From the NCBI GenBank assembly GCA_031082105.1, contig JAVHLO010000200.1, positions 1 through 6,435 of the forward strand: a stretch of 6,435 bases of DNA. Reading direction: 5' to 3'. This document shows positions 5,909 through 6,435 of the stretch, one piece after another (the first letter of the stretch is position 1; every line of letters starts with the position of its first letter). The notes beneath the pieces were generated by a model that did not search any database, was not told the origin of the DNA, and saw nothing but the letters and a program-made list of their open reading frames with translations. This stretch comes from Planctomycetota bacterium. GTDB lineage: Bacteria; Planctomycetota; MHYJ01; JACQXL01; JAVHLO01. The translations under genes were made by a program, and so were the position numbers.

Positions 5909-6365
5909 AGCTGAACAGCTTCTCAATCAGGCTCTGCAGCCGCTGTAGGCGCTGTGCGCCGGCAGGCTCGGTCTTGCCGGTGCGGACGCCGTCCGCATGC
6001 CGTTCGAGCAGAGATCTGCGCGTGTACACGATCAGCGGGTTCTCCAGGCCGAGCGCCTCCGAGGCGAGACGCAGTTCCCGCTCCTCTTCAGGCAGCAGAC
6101 CGTTTGCGGCGGCAAGCGAGGCGAACAGCTTGTCCGCTTCCTGTCTCACCATGAGCCTCGGTCGCAGCATTCTGTATGCGACGATCACGAGAATACCGAG
6201 CACGAGCACGCCCAGAACGAGCAGCGGATGGACGGTGTCCTCGGCGAGGTATTCCCTGAAGTCGTCCGCGATCGTCTCCAGAAGTCCCGGTTCGCTCGCC
6301 TGCGCGAGCGCCCCGGTCCAGATCGCGAAGTCGGCCGCTGGTCTTGTCAAGAGTGGGAGCATCAC
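5907..6365 (-). CDS. Single-pass membrane protein of unknown function
   Basis: This 152-residue protein starts at a GTG (6365), 6 bases after GGAGAG; the adjacent ATG at 6362 is the alternative. Residues 1-24 are mildly hydrophobic and end in ALAQA-SE, which could be a weak signal peptide. One clear transmembrane helix lies at 47-64 (LVLGVLVLGILVIV), followed by a basic RMLRPR flank. That flank favours the C-terminal half lying in the cytoplasm. The C-terminal half (about 75-152) is helical and contains LLPEEERELRLASEALGLENPLIVYTRRSLLERHAD. This resembles, by eye only, the helical segment that precedes PilZ domains in some flagellar-brake proteins, but no PilZ domain follows. The family is not recognised. 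Its stop lies 8 bases from the antiporter start, so it probably belongs to the same operon and may assist that transporter. Confidence 0.8.
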   Translation of the reverse strand: MMLPLLTRPAADFAIWTGALAQASEPGLLETIADDFREYLAEDTVHPLLVLGVLVLGILVIVAYRMLRPRLMVRQEADKLFASLAAANGLLPEEERELRLASEALGLENPLIVYTRRSLLERHADGVRTGKTEPAGAQRLQRLQSLIEKLFS

Positions 6366-6435
6366 GCTGTTCTCTCCAAGCCCGGGATCATTTGCGAATC
6401 AAGGAGAAGCATCGACTGACTGTCATTCCGAACTC
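6366..6435 (-). other. Upstream edge of the minus-strand operon
   Basis: Seventy bases remain before the window ends. No convincing -35/-10 pair is visible. One minus-strand frame is open from the window edge to a TGA (6362-6364) that overlaps the ATG at 6360-6362 as TGATG. Another open frame ends at a TGA (6388-6390). Either could be the tail of a further operon gene, but at 15-23 codons neither can be recognised. Confidence 0.4.
6372..6377 (-). promoter_or_regulatory. Ribosome binding site for the single-pass membrane protein
   Basis: GGAGAG lies 6 bases before GTG (6365) and 9 before ATG (6362). The spacing slightly favours GTG, but both codons are possible starts. Confidence 0.6.

Overview
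The window is GC-rich and bacterial, and it carries six recognisable protein genes in two convergent blocks. No rRNA, tRNA, CRISPR array or transposase gene is visible. The gene content suggests a little-studied environmental lineage, possibly Planctomycetes/PVC or a neighbouring candidate phylum. The clues are a secreted von Willebrand A protein of a planctomycete-like type, a cysteine-rich DnaJ-zinc-finger-like protein, and non-coding DNA packed with short CGCAAAG-type and palindromic repeats. This placement is an inference from style, not from a marker gene.

Left block, plus strand. Positions 2-1219 hold the 3' part of a protein with an alpha-helical, TPR-like front and 11 complete CxxC motifs at the C-terminus. 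Positions 1220-1806 are a 587-base gap without a credible gene but with three different repeat elements: an imperfect 96-bp inverted repeat (1236-1331), a hairpin whose arms are three CGCAAAG units each (1420-1507), and three 10-bp tandem units (1631-1660). Next comes a secreted VWA-domain protein (1807-2973) with a strong ribosome binding site.

The convergent junction (2974-3118) is full of hairpins: one just after the VWA stop and two abutting ones at 3037-3086. They are the likely termination zone for both blocks.

Right block, minus strand, read from 6365 down to 3119. It looks like one operon: a single-pass membrane protein of unknown function (5907-6365), a CaCA-family cation/Ca2+ antiporter (4957-5898, TTG start), a fructose/Ntr-type PTS EIIA protein (4397-4900), a CNNM/CorC-type membrane protein with a CBS pair (3360-4361), and a small single-CxxC protein overlapping the CNNM gene (3119-3367). 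Gaps are 8, 57 and 35 bases followed by an 8-base overlap. No PTS permease is present, so the EIIA protein is more likely regulatory than sugar-transporting. Its place between two ion-transport genes suggests phosphorylation-linked control of cation homeostasis. This is the most interesting functional idea here, and it is an inference. The parts belong to known families, so the window does not show a clearly new system.
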